A DNA stretch of 64,000 nt. Origin: BD2-11 sp965221785 (lineage in GTDB: Bacteria; Gemmatimonadota; Gemmatimonadetes; Longimicrobiales; Gaopeijiaceae). The DNA lies in contig CBDCSR010000003.1 in the NCBI GenBank assembly GCA_965221785.1, forward strand, positions 1,302,001 through 1,366,000, read 5' to 3'. This document shows positions 18,663 to 26,700 of the stretch, piece after piece; within the stretch, counting starts at the first letter, position 1, and the number at the start of each line of letters is the position of its first letter. The notes below the pieces were generated by a model, which saw only the letters and a program-made list of their open reading frames with translations, was not told the origin of the DNA and did no database searches. The position numbers and the translations under genes were made by a program.

Positions 18663-19811
18663 TCACCGCACGTAGTCGCCCCATGCTTCCATTACCTTTC
18701 GCCGGCGCTCGAAGAGGTCGGATCGCAGATATGCGCCCTCGACGCCTTTGACCGCATGCGCGAGCGCGGATTCGGCGACCTCGCGGGACACGCCGTGCTC
18801 GGCGCACCAGTCGCGGAACGAGGAACGGAAGCCGTGCGGAACGGCTGCGAGTTCCAGGCGTCGACAGAGCAGGGAGAGTGTGTTGCCGGTCAGCTTGCGG
18901 CCGGTCCGGGAGGGGAACGCCAGGTCCGATCCGTTGCATCGACGGCGCGCCTGGGCGAGGACTTCGAGAGCACGTGAAGACAACGGCACCCGATGCTCGC
19001 GTCCCGTCTTCATGCGTTCGCCGGGCACGGTCCATATGGCGGCCCCGGCGTCGATGTCGGCCCACCTCGCACCCCGGGCCTCGCCTGATCTGGCCGCGGT
19101 CAGAACGAGAAACTCGAATGCCAGTTTCGTCAGGGGCCGTGACGTGCTCGCACGCACTCTGGCCAGCGCCTGCGCAACCTGGGCGTGCGGCAGTGCGCGG
19201 TGGTGGACCTTTCGAAACCCGATCTTGGGAAGTGCGGCCCCGACGGCGTCGCCGGCCGGATTCCCCTCCCGGTACTCCTTCGCGACGGCCCACCTCATCA
19301 CCGCCGATATCCTGTGGCGCACCCGCGTCGCCGTCACCCGCTTCTCGTTCCAGATCGGCAGCAGGACGGCCATCACGTCCGTCGACGTGATCTTGTTCAC
19401 CCTCTTGTCTCCGATCTTCGGGTAGACGTAGGTGCGCAGGCTGCTCCTCCACTGCTCCTCGGTGTCGCCGCCCGCTTTCCAGTTCGCCCTGTGGATCGCG
19501 ATCACCTTCTCGGCGGCACGCGCGAACGTCGGTATGCCGCCGCTCCGGGGGTCCATCCCCCGCGCCAGCGCTCGCCGATTCTCGAGCGCCTTGTCTCTCG
19601 CCTCCTTCAACGTCACCAACGGATACGCCCCCAGACCCAGGTTCACGGCCCTGCCGTTGATGTAGAGGCGCTGCGCCCACGTCCTGCTCGTCCGTCCGTT
19701 CGCTGTGGGCTTGACAAGCAGCGACAGCCCGTAGCCTCCCCGTCCGTCCCCGTATCGGCCCGGCCGCCGGACCGTCTTGACGAAACTCGCGCTGAGCCTG
19801 TTCGGTCGCAT
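18663..19811 (-). CDS. tyrosine recombinase / site-specific integrase (P4-type)
   Basis: The ATG at 19811 gives 382 aa; a GTG at 19850 would add 13 residues and neither has a clear ribosome site. The N-terminal ~85 residues match the DUF4102 arm-type DNA-binding domain (GGYGLSLLVKP, YINGRAVNLGLGAYP). A SAM-like core-binding domain (~95-195) follows, then the catalytic domain. All catalytic residues are present: Arg241 (TAARSGEARG), Lys268, His326 and Arg329 (HGFRSSFRDW), His352 and Tyr361 (GAYLRSDLF). The length is normal for the family, so it looks functional. P4-type integrases usually insert islands at tRNA or tmRNA 3' ends, but none is visible here. It flanks the truncated A2, and no other phage or plasmid genes follow, so the element is minimal or decayed. 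Confidence 0.9.
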   Translation of the reverse strand: MRPNRLSASFVKTVRRPGRYGDGRGGYGLSLLVKPTANGRTSRTWAQRLYINGRAVNLGLGAYPLVTLKEARDKALENRRALARGMDPRSGGIPTFARAAEKVIAIHRANWKAGGDTEEQWRSSLRTYVYPKIGDKRVNKITSTDVMAVLLPIWNEKRVTATRVRHRISAVMRWAVAKEYREGNPAGDAVGAALPKIGFRKVHHRALPHAQVAQALARVRASTSRPLTKLAFEFLVLTAARSGEARGARWADIDAGAAIWTVPGERMKTGREHRVPLSSRALEVLAQARRRCNGSDLAFPSRTGRKLTGNTLSLLCRRLELAAVPHGFRSSFRDWCAEHGVSREVAESALAHAVKGVEGAYLRSDLFERRRKVMEAWGDYVR

Positions 19812-20021
19812 CCTGGTATCCCGTCCGTTATCACGTCTTGGGACCTTCACTTCTCGGGGACGGACGCGCCCTTGTCAACCGGCACCAGGATGGATTACCC
19901 GCCCCGAGCCACGCAGGATGCCTCCCCGACGCTGCCGATTAACGGCTCTGCGTGGCCAGGACATCGTCCGTTCGACCTGGCGATGGGGCAGGTGAGCACG
20001 ATCCCGACTCGCCTGAAAGGT

Positions 20022-20034
20022 CGAATATATAACG
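20022..20034 (-). promoter_or_regulatory. putative -10 promoter element upstream of the integrase
   Basis: Minus-strand CGTTATATATTCG differs by one base from the element before the LRR gene (8975-8987). It would give the integrase mRNA a leader of roughly 200 bases. The remainder of 19851-20092 contains no gene I can support. Confidence 0.4.
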
Positions 20035-20035
20035 A

Positions 20036-20053
20036 ATTATAATGCGTTATAAT
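20036..20053. promoter_or_regulatory. 18-bp dyad next to the integrase promoter (operator or arm site)
   Basis: ATTATAATGCGTTATAAT is a perfect inverted repeat with 7-bp arms and a TGCG centre. It lies just upstream of the putative integrase -10 element and 39 bp after the end of the coiled-coil gene. It could bind a repressor or the integrase itself. Confidence 0.45.
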
Positions 20054-20092
20054 ATCTGACGCACTTCAAATAACGGGATTACAGGTCCCCGG

Positions 20093-20440
20093 CTACTTGG
20101 AACTGACGAAGTGCGCGCCGATCGCGTCGACCGCGGCCTGGAGAACGCTGAGCTGTTTCCGGACTTCGGTGTCCAATCCCTCGACCCTCTGGTCGATGCG
20201 CTCCTCCAGCCCGTCGAGCGAGTATCGAACCCGCCTGAACTTGGCCGACACCGTGTCGACCCTGCTCACGAACTCGACGCCCCGTTTGTCCGCGTGTGCC
20301 TCCACGTCGTCGATCCGCGTGGCGAGCTTCGATTCCATTGCGGAGATCCGTCCGTTCAGTTGATCGAACCCGGCGTCAACACGACGCTCAAGCTTCGCCA
20401 ACGCGACACCGAGTTCCTGAATCGCGAAACTGTCCTTCAT
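20093..20440 (-). CDS. small coiled-coil protein of unknown function
   Basis: This 115-aa soluble protein is almost entirely heptad-patterned helix (LAKLERRVDAGFDQLNGRI ... LDGLEERIDQRVEGLDTEV). It has no signal peptide, no membrane segment and no catalytic motif. AAGGAG lies 13 bases before the ATG. It is transcribed toward the integrase and could be cargo of the same element or a chromosomal gene. It resembles DUF1640-like or tail-fibre-type coiled coils only in composition. No function is assigned. Confidence 0.6.
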   Translation of the reverse strand: MKDSFAIQELGVALAKLERRVDAGFDQLNGRISAMESKLATRIDDVEAHADKRGVEFVSRVDTVSAKFRRVRYSLDGLEERIDQRVEGLDTEVRKQLSVLQAAVDAIGAHFVSSK

Positions 20441-20737
20441 CGTCTACCCTGCGCTCCTTCGCCTCCATATGCGGATGCCCGCCTCGAGCGGGTCCGTCCA
20501 TCAAGGAAAACCACGGTATCCGGATGGGTCAACCCATCGTGGACGACGACGATTCTCGCTGGTGCCGGGCCGGGCACGGCAGGTGCCGCGTCGGGCTCCG
20601 TGTGGACAGGATTTGGCTGGCTTTCGGAACTGACGGAGGCTATTTTTTCACAACTTTGCTGCTTGCGCCCGGTGTGTGATCAGGAAGGGGGTCTGACACG
20701 GCTCCGGCGCGCATGGACAAGCCCAGGGAGTGACGGG
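20441..20737. other. divergent intergenic region
   Basis: These 297 bases separate the minus-strand coiled-coil gene from the plus-strand outer-membrane-type gene. They should hold promoters for both, but I see no clear -35/-10 pair. A short T-run (ttttttcacaac near 20645) is the only AT-rich feature. The frame of the next gene is open through this region, but its composition is not protein-like. Confidence 0.4.
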
Positions 20738-22141
20738 ATGAGAGGACGTGACAATCGGGAGCGTTGGATGGCTCTGCTCCTCGTGGCGCTGGCCGCGGCT
20801 GCTCAGGTTCAGCCGCTCGACGCTCAGAGCACCAAGATGGGCAGCACGCTGCGGTACGGTTCCGGATTCTTCAACGTTCCGGCCGCCTCGACGCTCCCGC
20901 ATCTCGCGATCACGGGCACCTATTCGGGGTTCGGGATCAGCGTGGACGAGCGCGTGTTCATCTCCCAAAGAGGGATCGAAAAGGGTCGTCTCTCGGGCGA
21001 GTGGAGCCAGTGGCTGCAGGACGCGTCGGTTGCGATCGGCCTCTTCGACCGCGTCGAACTCGGCGCCTCCTTCCAGAACTTCGCCGATGCCGAGAACGGC
21101 GGGAACATGGTCGGCGCATTCGGCCGGGTCGCACTGGTGAAACCCGAGTCGTCCGGGTTCGGGCTGGCGGTGGGGACGCGCTTTGTGAGCGGACCTTCCT
21201 TCGGAGATGGGCGCGACCACATTCCTCCCCGCCTCGGATTCCCCGACATCCGGTTCTACGACCAATACGAGGGAGGTCTGGTGGACGACATGTCGACCTC
21301 GTTCTCTCCCTATGCGATGGCGACCTTCCAGCTCGCCGGCCTGGACAGCGACGCCCTTCCGGAGCACGACCTGACCTTCGGGCTGGGGTACGGAACGGGG
21401 ATGTTCGGCGGGAGCGGAAGCGATCTCGGCTGGTACGGGAGGCGCTATTCCCACGGCTGGCTCGCGGCCACCGCGCTGCACGTCCAGCTCTCCCAGGGGG
21501 TGCTCCTGAACCTCATGGGCGAATACGACGGATGGGACGTCAACACCGGGCTGCAGCTGGATGTCGGCGGGATTCGGGCCGGCGCCTATGTGCTCGGAAT
21601 TCAGCACGTCGAGAACTCCACCATATACCGCAGCTCCCGCTTCGGGGTGATGGCTTCGCTGGCGCTCTGTCCGAACGGCGGCGGCCTGCTGTGCAGGCCC
21701 GACCTGATGCCGCGTCCGGAGCCGATCCAGCTCCCGGCTCCGCCGCCGGATACGGTCGTCATCGAGCGCACCACCGAGGTCCCGCTCGAACTCAGCGCGG
21801 AGCGGACCCTGTGCCTCGCGACAGGTGAGAACGGCACGGTGATGGCCACGCCCGAAGGCGCGGAAGTGATTGCCCTGGATGCGCTGGGCGGCGTCTACGC
21901 AGCGGACGCCGAGTGGTTCAACAACGACAGCGAGATCGAGCACGGGGACTACCCGTACGAGAAGGTGGGCGAACAGATCAGCCCGAACTGCACCACGATC
22001 ACGCGGGTCGGCGAGTGGCTGGGCGTACCGCTCTTCGCGGAGTCCGCCGCGGCCGGCGCGGACCCGATTCCGATGATCTACGTGCCCGTCACCCCGGGAC
22101 GCTGGCAGCCGTACGAATTGCCGGCGCGGGTGCGCGGCTGA
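20738..22141 (+). CDS. exported outer-membrane-type protein of unknown function
   Basis: The ATG at 20738 (AGGGAG 8 bases upstream) gives 467 aa with a signal peptide (ALLLVALAAAAQVQPLDAQ). The frame is open further upstream but without a signal or protein-like composition. Residues ~30-320 alternate short amphipathic strands rich in Gly and aromatics (LRYGSGFFNVP, ITGTYSGFGISVDERVF), typical of a membrane beta-barrel. A Pro-rich linker (PEPIQLPAPPPDTVV) at ~330 leads to a ~120-aa soluble tail with two Cys, probably a periplasmic or surface domain. It heads a run of three co-directional exported-protein genes. No family was recognised with confidence. Confidence 0.65.
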   Translation: MRGRDNRERWMALLLVALAAAAQVQPLDAQSTKMGSTLRYGSGFFNVPAASTLPHLAITGTYSGFGISVDERVFISQRGIEKGRLSGEWSQWLQDASVAIGLFDRVELGASFQNFADAENGGNMVGAFGRVALVKPESSGFGLAVGTRFVSGPSFGDGRDHIPPRLGFPDIRFYDQYEGGLVDDMSTSFSPYAMATFQLAGLDSDALPEHDLTFGLGYGTGMFGGSGSDLGWYGRRYSHGWLAATALHVQLSQGVLLNLMGEYDGWDVNTGLQLDVGGIRAGAYVLGIQHVENSTIYRSSRFGVMASLALCPNGGGLLCRPDLMPRPEPIQLPAPPPDTVVIERTTEVPLELSAERTLCLATGENGTVMATPEGAEVIALDALGGVYAADAEWFNNDSEIEHGDYPYEKVGEQISPNCTTITRVGEWLGVPLFAESAAAGADPIPMIYVPVTPGRWQPYELPARVRG

Positions 22142-22185
22142 TCGCTACATCCGTGGTCGGCTCGGTGACGATCCAGGTTAGGCCC

Positions 22186-23397
22186 ATGGACAATCTCCGC
22201 CGCGCAGCGTTCGCGTGTATGGCGGTGGCTGCCGCCTTCGTGCATACCGGTCCGCAGGCCGCCGCACAGGAAGGCTTTCCGCAGGGCGTCGAGTACCGGC
22301 TCTACGTGGCCAACGAGTCGTCCGACATCGTGAGCCGGGTGGTGTTCCGGCCCGGTGCCGGCGCGGAGGTGGAGAAGGAGATCCCGGTCGGGATCATGCC
22401 GGCGGACAACGACGGGGCGCACGGGCTCACGGTCTCGCCGGACGGCGCCTTCTGGTACCTCACCATCGCCCACGGGACGCCCTACGGGTACGTGTGGAAG
22501 TTCGCGACCGGGGCCGACACCCTGGTCGCGCGGGCGGAGGCGGGGCTCTTCCCGGCCACCATGGGCATCACCCCCAACGGCCAGTTCCTGGTGGTGGCCA
22601 ACTTCAACCTGCACGGCGACATGGTGCCCTCGGACCTGTCGGTGGTCTACACCCCCACCATGACCCAGCTCTCGCGCGTCACCACCTGCCTCATGCCCCA
22701 CGGTAGCCGGGTGAGCGCCTCGGGCGGGCGCCAGTACTCGGCGTGCATGCACTCCGACCAGCTGGTCGAGTTCGACCTGACCACCCTGGAGGTCAGCCGG
22801 CGCTTCTCGCTGGCCCCGGGCCGCGAGGGCCCGCTGGACGCCCGCGACCAGGGGATGGGCGGGCACGTGATGGTCATGAGCGGAGACGAGGCCTCCATGC
22901 GCGACGACACCAGCATGGGGCGCATGGCGGAGATGACGGACGCCGTGTGTTCGCCCACCTGGGCCGAACCCGGCGCGGGCGCGCTCGCGGACCGGGTGGT
23001 CTACGTGGCGTGCAACCGCAACGACGAGGTCCTCGAGATCGACGCGGAGGACTGGACCGTGCGGCGGCGGTTCCCGACGGGAGCGGCCCCGTACAACCTG
23101 GACGTCACCGCGGACGGCTCGCTGCTGCTGGCGACCCTGAAGGGCGAGCAGGCCGTCGCCGTGATCTCGCTCGAATCGGGCGAGGAGCTCGCCCGGCTCG
23201 CGACCACCCAGTCCATCACCCACGGCGTGGTGACGAGCCCGGACGGACGCTACGCCTTCGTCTCCAACGAGGCCATCGGCGCCACGCCGGGAACGCTCGA
23301 CGTCTTCGACCTGTCGGCGCTCGAGCGGGTGGCGAGCGTCGCGCTGCGCTACCAGCCCGGCGGGATCGACTTCTGGCGGGCCACGCCGGTCCCCTAG
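22186..23397 (+). CDS. secreted YVTN-type beta-propeller protein
   Basis: The ATG at 22186 gives 403 aa beginning with a signal peptide (AFACMAVAAAFVHTGPQAAAQ). Repeated ~40-aa blades carry the YVTN/NHL pattern (LTVSPDGAFWYLT, MGITPNGQFLVVANF, LDVTADGSLLLATL, VVTSPDGRYAFVSNE). These form a seven-bladed propeller, used in this family for periplasmic binding or as a metal/cofactor scaffold. A Met/Asp-rich loop (GGHVMVMSGDEASM) near residue 225 is unusual. It starts 45 bp after the previous stop and is followed within 20 bp by a small membrane protein, so the three genes are probably one transcript. Confidence 0.75.
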   Translation: MDNLRRAAFACMAVAAAFVHTGPQAAAQEGFPQGVEYRLYVANESSDIVSRVVFRPGAGAEVEKEIPVGIMPADNDGAHGLTVSPDGAFWYLTIAHGTPYGYVWKFATGADTLVARAEAGLFPATMGITPNGQFLVVANFNLHGDMVPSDLSVVYTPTMTQLSRVTTCLMPHGSRVSASGGRQYSACMHSDQLVEFDLTTLEVSRRFSLAPGREGPLDARDQGMGGHVMVMSGDEASMRDDTSMGRMAEMTDAVCSPTWAEPGAGALADRVVYVACNRNDEVLEIDAEDWTVRRRFPTGAAPYNLDVTADGSLLLATLKGEQAVAVISLESGEELARLATTQSITHGVVTSPDGRYAFVSNEAIGATPGTLDVFDLSALERVASVALRYQPGGIDFWRATPVP

Positions 23398-23415
23398 AGC
23401 GAAGGAGCGGGCTTG

Positions 23416-23685
23416 ATGAAGCGTCTCGTACCGATGGGCATCGCGGCGGCCGTCCTCATCTTCCTCGGATACGTCATGTATTCGTCGATGGCCCCGGCCA
23501 CCGTCACCTGCGAGGTCTGCCTGGTCTTCGACGGGGAGGAGGTGTGCCGCATGGGCGCCGGCCCCGATGCCGGAGCCGCAGCAAGGGCCGCGCAGGAAAG
23601 CGTCTGCGGGGGCAACGCCATGGGCATGATCATCGCCGAGCGGTGCCGGGCGCGCCCGCCGGAGCGGATGACGTGTTCGCCGTGA
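23416..23685 (+). CDS. small exported or membrane-anchored Cys-containing protein
   Basis: This is an 89-aa protein from the ATG at 23416, preceded by GAAGGAG at 8 bases (a TTG one codon earlier is less likely). One N-terminal hydrophobic segment (IAAAVLIFLGYVMYSSM) is followed by a short domain with six cysteines, including CEVC and CRARPPERMTC. These could form disulfides or bind metal in the periplasm. It has no recognisable family. Its tight placement after the YVTN propeller suggests a shared function. Confidence 0.6.
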   Translation: MKRLVPMGIAAAVLIFLGYVMYSSMAPATVTCEVCLVFDGEEVCRMGAGPDAGAAARAAQESVCGGNAMGMIIAERCRARPPERMTCSP

Positions 23686-23731
23686 CCGGCCCCGCGCGCG
23701 CACTCCGGGGACGGGCGGCTTTCCGACACGG

Positions 23732-26700
23732 GTGAGGCGGCTCCGCGCCCTTCCCGTTCTCGCGCTCCTGGCCTGGGCAACGCCGGCCTCCGCCCAACAG
23801 GACGATCCCGCCGGACGCTGGGATTTCTTCCTCGAGCAGCGCCGGTCGCCCGGGGTGCCCGGATGGGGCGCCCGGCTTCAGGTTGCCCGTGAGAGCGTCC
23901 TCCGGCGGGCCGTGCTTCGTCTCCCGCCCGGCGCGGCCGCCGCGCGCCTGGGGGCCTCCGACGCCTGGGCGCCGCTCGGGCCCGAGATCATCGAGTCCTA
24001 CGCCATCTCCACGGGACGGGTATCGGCGGTAGTGCTCCATCCCGCGAACGCGGACGTGATCCTCGCGGGCGGGGCGCAGGGTGGGGTGTGGCGCACGGAG
24101 AACGCCGGCGCCGCTTGGCGCCCCCTCACCGACCAGGAGTGCTCGCTGGCGATGGGCGCCCTCGCGCTCGACCCGGTCGACCCGGACATCGTCTACGCGG
24201 GCACGGGGGAGCAACACTTCTCCGCCGACAGCTACTACGGCTGCGGGATTCTGCGCTCCGCGGACGGGGGCGAGAGCTGGACACGGCTGGGCGAGGGCGT
24301 GTTCACCGGCCCCATGGGCGGGACCACCATCTCGCGCATCGTGGTCGACTCGGCGACCGCCGGGACGCTGGACGCCACCATGGTTTATGCCGCGACCGAG
24401 GGCGGGCTCTTCATCTCGACCGATTCGGGGGCGGGCTGGACGCTGGTGCTCGACGGCGTGGTCACCGACCTGCTGGTGCATGCCGGCGACCGCGAGACGA
24501 TGTTCGCGGCGGTGGCCGAGGGAGAGGAGAAGAAGGGCAACGCCACCCTCCACCGGTCCAACGACGCCGGGTGGAGCTGGCACGAGATCGATCCGGAGCT
24601 CGGCGTGCTGCCTTGGCGCGCGCAGCTCGCGCAGTCGCGCTCGAACCCGGACATCCTCTACTTCTCGGCCGGAGAGAGCGAGGCCGCGATCATCGCGCGC
24701 AGCGACGACGGCGGCGAGTCGTGGACGCGCAAGCCCGCCGTGGGGCTGCGCTGCGGGCAGTGCTGGTACAACCAGTCGCTGGCGGTGCATCCCACCGACC
24801 CCGACGTGGTGTACTTCGGCGGCGTGCTGCTGTACCGCTCCGACAGCGGCGGCGACACCTTCTCGACCCTCGGCCGCGTGGACATCCACGTCGACCAGCA
24901 CGTCCTCACCGTCGATGCGCGCGCGCCGGACATGCTGCTGGTGGGCAACGACGGCGGCGTCTACCGGAGCCCGGACCGGGGCGACACCTGGGAGAGCCTC
25001 AACACCAACCTCTCCCTGACCCAGTTCTACGCCGGCGTCTCCATTCATCCGCGCGCGGATGCGATCTCGGTCCTGGGGGGCACCCAGGACAACGGGACCG
25101 TCGAGGGGGACGGCGACCTCTCCTGGCCGCAGGTGATGGGCGGGGACGGCGGCTTCACCGCGCTCGACCCGCGCTTCGACCGCAGGTGGGCCGAGACCCA
25201 GTGGCGGGGCGGGACCGGGGGGCCGAGGCGCTCCGACAACGGCGGGCTGTTCCGCTACCGCGGCCGCGGCATCGACCTCGGCGACGATGCGCTCTTCATC
25301 CCCCCGCTGGTGATGGATCCCTTCGACCCGGACCTCCTCTATTTCGGGACCGAGCTGCTGTACCGGACGGTCGACGGGGGCGAGCTCTGGGAGCCGATCG
25401 CGGGGGCCCCCGGCGGCACGATCTCGGCCATCGCCCCCAGCCGCTCCGACGCGCGCGTGGTCTATTTCGGGACGTCCGAATCGGACATCGTGGTGACCCG
25501 CGACGGGGGCGCAACCTGGCGCCCGGTCTCGGGGCCGCTGCCGATGCGCTACGTGAGCGACATCGCGGTGCATCCGCACGATCCCGCGACCGCGTACGCG
25601 GTGTTCTCGGGCTTCGGCACGGGCCACGTCTTCGTCACCCGCGACTACGGCGCGTCCTGGAGCGACATCACCGGCGACCTGCCCGACCATCCCGTCAACG
25701 CGGTGCTGCTCGATCCGTCCGACCTGTCCCGGATCTACATCGGCACGGACCTGGGCGTGTTCTCTTCGATGGGCGGCGGGGGCTGGGTCCGCCTGGGCGA
25801 GGGGTTGCCGATGGTCGCGGTGTTCGACCTGGCGGTGGAGCCGGCCGCGGGCGTCATGGTGGCCGCGACCCACGGCCGGGGCGCGTTCGCCCTGCCGGTG
25901 GCCGCGCCGCTGGTGCCGGAGACCCGGGGCGAGCGGCGCGTTGTTGTCGCCCAACGCGGTGACTCGGTGGAGGGCGGCGCGCCGGTGCGCATCTACGGCA
26001 CCGGGTGGCCGAATGCCCGCTGGGAAGCGCGCGCACCGGACGGCGGGTGGCTCGAGCTGACGCGCGCGCAGGGCGGCGCCCTCGACTCGATCGGGTGGCG
26101 CATCGACCCCGGCGACCTCGCACCCGGGGAGTACGTCGATACGGTGACGGTGGTGGTGGCCGGGGCGGCCGGGGCGGTTGGGCCCGCGCTTCCGGGGGGG
26201 CCGCCGGCGGGCTCGGGGCTTCGGGCCGGCGCGGCCGCGGGGTCGGCGGTGCTGCCGGTGCGGCTGGAGGTGCGGGCGGTGAACACGCTCGCGTTCCCGC
26301 AGGCGGGCCGCTACACGGAGGTGCCGGTGGGCGCGACCGGGGCGGTGGCGGATTCCGCCCTGGTGGCGGTCGCCGGGCCCGCGCCCGCGCAGGTGGCGTG
26401 GCGCGCCACCCATGGGGCTTCCGCGTGGCTCGAGCTGGTCGACTCGACCGGCACGGGCCCGGGTCGGATCCGGTGGACGCGGCGGGTGGACAGCCTCGCG
26501 GCCGGCCTTTACCTGGACACCATCCGGGTCGCGGGGGACGGCCCGTACGTGATCCCCGCCACCCTCGTGGACTCGCTCCGGGTGGCGCCCGCGACCACCG
26601 TGACGGTCGCGGGGCGGGGCGGGGCGGCGGCGACGCTCGCGGGGGTCACCCAGCCCCTGGTGGACACCCTGGTCGTGGAGGTGGGGGGGTACGGGTCGCG

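Noticed and set aside
18570..20092. tRNA or attachment-site tRNA fragment next to the integrase
   Set aside because: No cloverleaf or CCA-type 3' end could be found in either flank.
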